From Sphingomonadales bacterium (GTDB lineage Bacteria > Pseudomonadota > Alphaproteobacteria > SMXS01), in assembly GCA_022844405.1 (NCBI GenBank), contig JALHLV010000007.1, forward strand, positions 1-64,000: a DNA stretch of 64,000 nt, read 5' to 3'. Numbering within the stretch: the first letter of the stretch is position 1; every line of letters begins with the position of its first letter. This document shows, one piece after another, positions 61,722-64,000 of the stretch. The notes under the pieces are model-generated. The model was not told the origin of the DNA and made no database searches. It worked only from the letters and a program-made list of their open reading frames with translations. The translations under genes and the position numbers were made by a program.

Positions 61722-62732
61722 ATGTCCAACCGCAGCAATCGCCAGTTTCTGATCGCCGCCCGGCCGGAAGGCATGATCAAGGAAAGCGACTTCAAATATG
61801 TCGAGACGCCGGTTCCCGAGCCGGGTCCGGGCGAGTTCCTGATCCACCAGGAGATCGTCGCCGTCGAGCCGGCGCTGCGCGGCCAGATGGAGAACCGCGC
61901 CAACTACGCCGCGCCGCTGCAGATCGGCGACGTGATGCGCGCGCTGGGCGCGGGCACCGTCGTCGAATCCAACAACCCGGACTACGCGGTGGGCCAGCGT
62001 GTGCTCGGCCTGTTCGGCTTCCAGGACTATCTGGTGTCGGACGGCACGGGCATGGTCAGTCGCATTCCGGACGGCGTGTCCGGCGAGGCGGCGCTCTACG
62101 TGTTCGGCGGCACCGGCTTTACCGCCTATTACGGCATGGCCGAGGTCGGCAAGCCGACGCCGGGCTGCAACGTGCTCGTTTCGGGCGCGGCGGGCGCCGT
62201 CGGCTCGCTGGCCGGGCAGATCGCCAGGATCATGGGCGCGGGCAGGGTGGTCGGCATCGCCGGCTCGGACGAGAAGTGCCGCTGGCTGACCGAGGAACTC
62301 GGTTTCGACGCCGCCATCAACTACAAGACCGAGGACGTCGCCGCGCGGGTCAAGGAGCTGTTCCCGAAGGGCCTCGACATCTACTACGACAATGTGGGCG
62401 GCGACATTCTCGACATCGCGCTGGCCAACCTGGCCATGAACGCCCGCGTCGTCATCTGCGGCGGCATCTCGCGCTACAACAAGGCCGGACCCATCGAAGG
62501 GCCGAAGAACTATTTCAACCTGGTCTATTCGCGCGCGACCATGACCGGCTTCATCATCGTCGACCACGTCCACCGCTACAAGGAATGGACCCAGATCATG
62601 GGCCAGTGGATCGCCGACGGGAAGCTGAAGTACCGCATCGACATGCTGGAGGGCTTCGAGAACCTGCCGAAAGGCCTGATCCGGCTGTTTACCGGCGACA
62701 ATATCGGCAAGCAGCTTATCCGCATCGGATAG
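61722..62732 (+). CDS. Zinc-less MDR oxidoreductase (alkenal/prostaglandin reductase group)
   Basis: 336 residues from MSNRSNRQFLIAARPEG. This opening (RxFLxAARPxG) is typical of CurA/YncB-like NADPH-dependent enone reductases. The Rossmann motif is VSGAAGAVGSLAGQIA near 160; catalytic zinc ligands are absent. IYYDNVGGDILDIAL and GFIIVDHVHRYKEW support the group. It would reduce an alpha,beta-unsaturated ketone or aldehyde with NADPH. Confidence 0.93.
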   Translation: MSNRSNRQFLIAARPEGMIKESDFKYVETPVPEPGPGEFLIHQEIVAVEPALRGQMENRANYAAPLQIGDVMRALGAGTVVESNNPDYAVGQRVLGLFGFQDYLVSDGTGMVSRIPDGVSGEAALYVFGGTGFTAYYGMAEVGKPTPGCNVLVSGAAGAVGSLAGQIARIMGAGRVVGIAGSDEKCRWLTEELGFDAAINYKTEDVAARVKELFPKGLDIYYDNVGGDILDIALANLAMNARVVICGGISRYNKAGPIEGPKNYFNLVYSRATMTGFIIVDHVHRYKEWTQIMGQWIADGKLKYRIDMLEGFENLPKGLIRLFTGDNIGKQLIRIG

Positions 62733-62741
62733 GCCGCCGGG

Positions 62742-63134
62742 TCACGCCAGCTTCAGCACGAAGCCGACCAGCGCGCCCAGCACCAGGATGTAGATCGGCG
62801 GCATGGTCAGCAGCAGGCCTCCGACGCGCTTTTCCGGCGCGCTGTAGTAGCCGAGCGCGTACCACAGGCGCCCGATGGGCCAGATGGCGCCGATCCCGGC
62901 GGCCCACAGCGGATCGACCGCCCAGGCGAACAGCCAGATGCCGGGCAGGAACAGCACCAGATGCTCCAGCGTGTTCTGGTGCGCCCGCACATAGCACTCA
63001 TATTCGGGCGGTCCGCTGTGCGACGGCGCCTTGATCTTGAACTTCGACCGCGCGCTGCCGGCCTTGAACAGGGTGAAGTAATAGACGAGCAAACCCACGC
63101 AGCTCACGATTCCTACATAGATATAGTTTTCCAT
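62742..63134 (-). CDS. MAPEG-family membrane protein
   Basis: 130 residues with four hydrophobic helices. The MAPEG signature is in YECYVRAHQNTLEHLVLFLPGIWLFAW, followed by GRLWYALGYYSAPEKRVGGLLLT. Members are glutathione-linked membrane proteins acting on lipophilic electrophiles. It is convergent with the reductase gene (nine bases) and upstream of the ABM gene on the same strand. Confidence 0.93.
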   Translation of the reverse strand: MENYIYVGIVSCVGLLVYYFTLFKAGSARSKFKIKAPSHSGPPEYECYVRAHQNTLEHLVLFLPGIWLFAWAVDPLWAAGIGAIWPIGRLWYALGYYSAPEKRVGGLLLTMPPIYILVLGALVGFVLKLA

Positions 63135-63216
63135 GCCTCATGACTCCCGGGCGGCAGGAACCGTCCGGAGCGCGGCGCGCTCCGGTCCGGCGGGGACGAC
63201 TCGATCGGTGTGCCTG

Positions 63217-63561
63217 TCAGGCGGTGAAGAAATCCGCGCGCGGCTTGCCCTGCGGATCGTAGACGGGCTCGGACAGATCGACCCTGTACTTCTTCACGGC
63301 GGCCGACTTCAGGCCCGACTGTCCCAGATGGGCGGCCATGTCGGTGTACCAGTGGTCGGCCAGGTGCACCGCCAGATCCTCCTGGGTGTCCCATTCCTCG
63401 AACACGTAGACGCGGCCCGGATTGAGCGGGTCCAGCGTCCAGGCATAATGGACGCAGCCCTTTTCGGTATAGGCACCCTCGATATGCTTGCGGGCACTGA
63501 GAATCGACTGTTCCGCGGTGGCAGGGTCGAACTCCAGAATTCCGGCGACGATAACGGTCAT
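63217..63561 (-). CDS. Antibiotic-biosynthesis-monooxygenase (ABM) domain protein
   Basis: 114 residues from the ATG with GGGGAAG; an ATG four codons upstream is in frame. The dimeric ferredoxin-like ABM core is visible in MTVIVAGILEFDPATAEQSILSARKHIEGAYTEKGCVHYAWTLDP and RVYVFEEWDTQEDLAVHLADHW. Members are cofactor-free monooxygenases or quinol-handling proteins. It lies 176 bp from the divergent P450 gene. Confidence 0.9.
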   Translation of the reverse strand: MTVIVAGILEFDPATAEQSILSARKHIEGAYTEKGCVHYAWTLDPLNPGRVYVFEEWDTQEDLAVHLADHWYTDMAAHLGQSGLKSAAVKKYRVDLSEPVYDPQGKPRADFFTA

Positions 63562-63737
63562 GGTCTTCCCCATTACAGATGCGACTGGCACTTCCTGCAC
63601 GATCATGCGCCCTCGGCGCAAGCGGCATATCGGCACGAACCTTCCGCGGCCGCGCACGGCGCTTTTTGCGGTCGGCAACATGCGGTGGTGTGATAAAAGC
63701 ACCGTCGGTGAACTTTTTGTCAAGGCAGGAGCGGCGT

Positions 63738-64000
63738 ATGAACAAGGCCCTCGAAGAATTCAACTTCTTCGACCCGGAGGTGATGAAGTGCCCGTTCGAC
63801 TTCTATGAAAAGGCGAGGGCCGAGGCGCCGGTTTACCGGATGCCGGGCGCCGACGTCTATTTCATCACCCAATACGCCGACGTGAAGCTGGTCGCCCGCA
63901 AGCCCAAGCAGTTCTCCAGCGAATTCGGCCGGCTGATGCAGTCCGCCGAGCCGGACCCCCGCGTCGCGGCGGAGTATGCCAAGGGCTATCCGGGCGTCGC
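63738..64000 (+). CDS. Cytochrome P450, N-terminal part (continues beyond window)
   Basis: 87 codons are visible from the ATG preceded by CAGGAG. The N-terminal features EFNFFDPEVMKCPFDFYEKARAEAPVYRMPGADVYFITQYADVKLVARKP are the usual P450 opening (CPFDFYxxxRxxAPVYR, WhxVTxyxDVxxxxRxP type). The haem domain lies outside the window. It is the third P450-type gene here. Confidence 0.9.
   Translation, partial: MNKALEEFNFFDPEVMKCPFDFYEKARAEAPVYRMPGADVYFITQYADVKLVARKPKQFSSEFGRLMQSAEPDPRVAAEYAKGYPGV

Overview
This 64 kb window is high-GC bacterial DNA, most probably from an alphaproteobacterium. Evidence for that is compositional and by gene family: very GC-rich third codon positions, frequent GTG/TTG starts, an alphaproteobacterial-style set of SDR/P450/enoyl-CoA hydratase/acyl-CoA dehydrogenase genes, and the two intergenic inverted-repeat families. 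I cannot fix the order or genus from sequence alone. No rRNA, tRNA or CRISPR array was found, and no complete mobile element.

Layout. 1-4172: a TolC / HlyD / ABC-ATPase / FtsX-like exporter read leftwards, with a divergent TetR regulator and a 20 bp palindromic operator candidate between them. 4264-10836: oxidative catabolism (P450, SDR, hydroxypyruvate-isomerase-like TIM barrel, tandem Usp, TauD/TfdA dioxygenase, Rieske oxygenase with a zinc-ribbon partner). 10837-25956: mostly housekeeping and envelope genes (extensin-like and L,D-transpeptidase proteins, Mpg glycosylase, GST, Sel1, rhomboid, SDR, P450, phosphoesterase with lipid kinase, LemA/TPM trio, small conserved proteins), with two families of intergenic inverted repeats. 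26098-29912: acyl-CoA ligase overlapping a molybdopterin oxidoreductase. 29957-31805: a P-loop kinase-like gene, a flavin split-barrel protein and a less GC-rich stretch with a secreted protein of unknown function.

32127-40120 is the most distinctive block: five tightly packed genes encoding four proteins with CxxCH haem c sites (two, one, two and two motifs) and one haem-less lipoprotein. The last two are tandem paralogues with the PYLHNGSVPT motif that I associate with RoxA-like / MauG-like dihaem proteins, and the first has a divergent form (APFMHNNAVGPE). I see this as a candidate periplasmic multi-cytochrome oxidising system of unknown substrate. It is followed by a convergent small exported protein made of two Cys-bracketed repeats.

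40643-51586: glycosyltransferase, methyltransferase, MsrB, PhyH dioxygenase, an unusual exported membrane protein, a VOC protein, SDRs (one lacking the catalytic Lys), a membrane protein built from ACP-like segments without the phosphopantetheine serine, a YcbB-type L,D-transpeptidase and a SlyD-type FKBP. 51735-55524: an accessory patch with a deazaflavin-type reductase, possible gene remnants, a frameshifted transposase, and VapC-type and HicAB toxin-antitoxin pairs. 55586-64000: a second catabolic group (dienelactone hydrolase, LLM F420-type oxidoreductase, enoyl-CoA hydratase, acyl-CoA dehydrogenase, ThuA-like protein, SDR, MDR reductase, MAPEG, ABM monooxygenase and the start of a third P450). 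Together with the exporter and the cytochromes, the window suggests a strain specialised in oxidising hydrophobic or terpenoid/aromatic-like compounds. That is inference from family content; no substrate is shown by the sequence.
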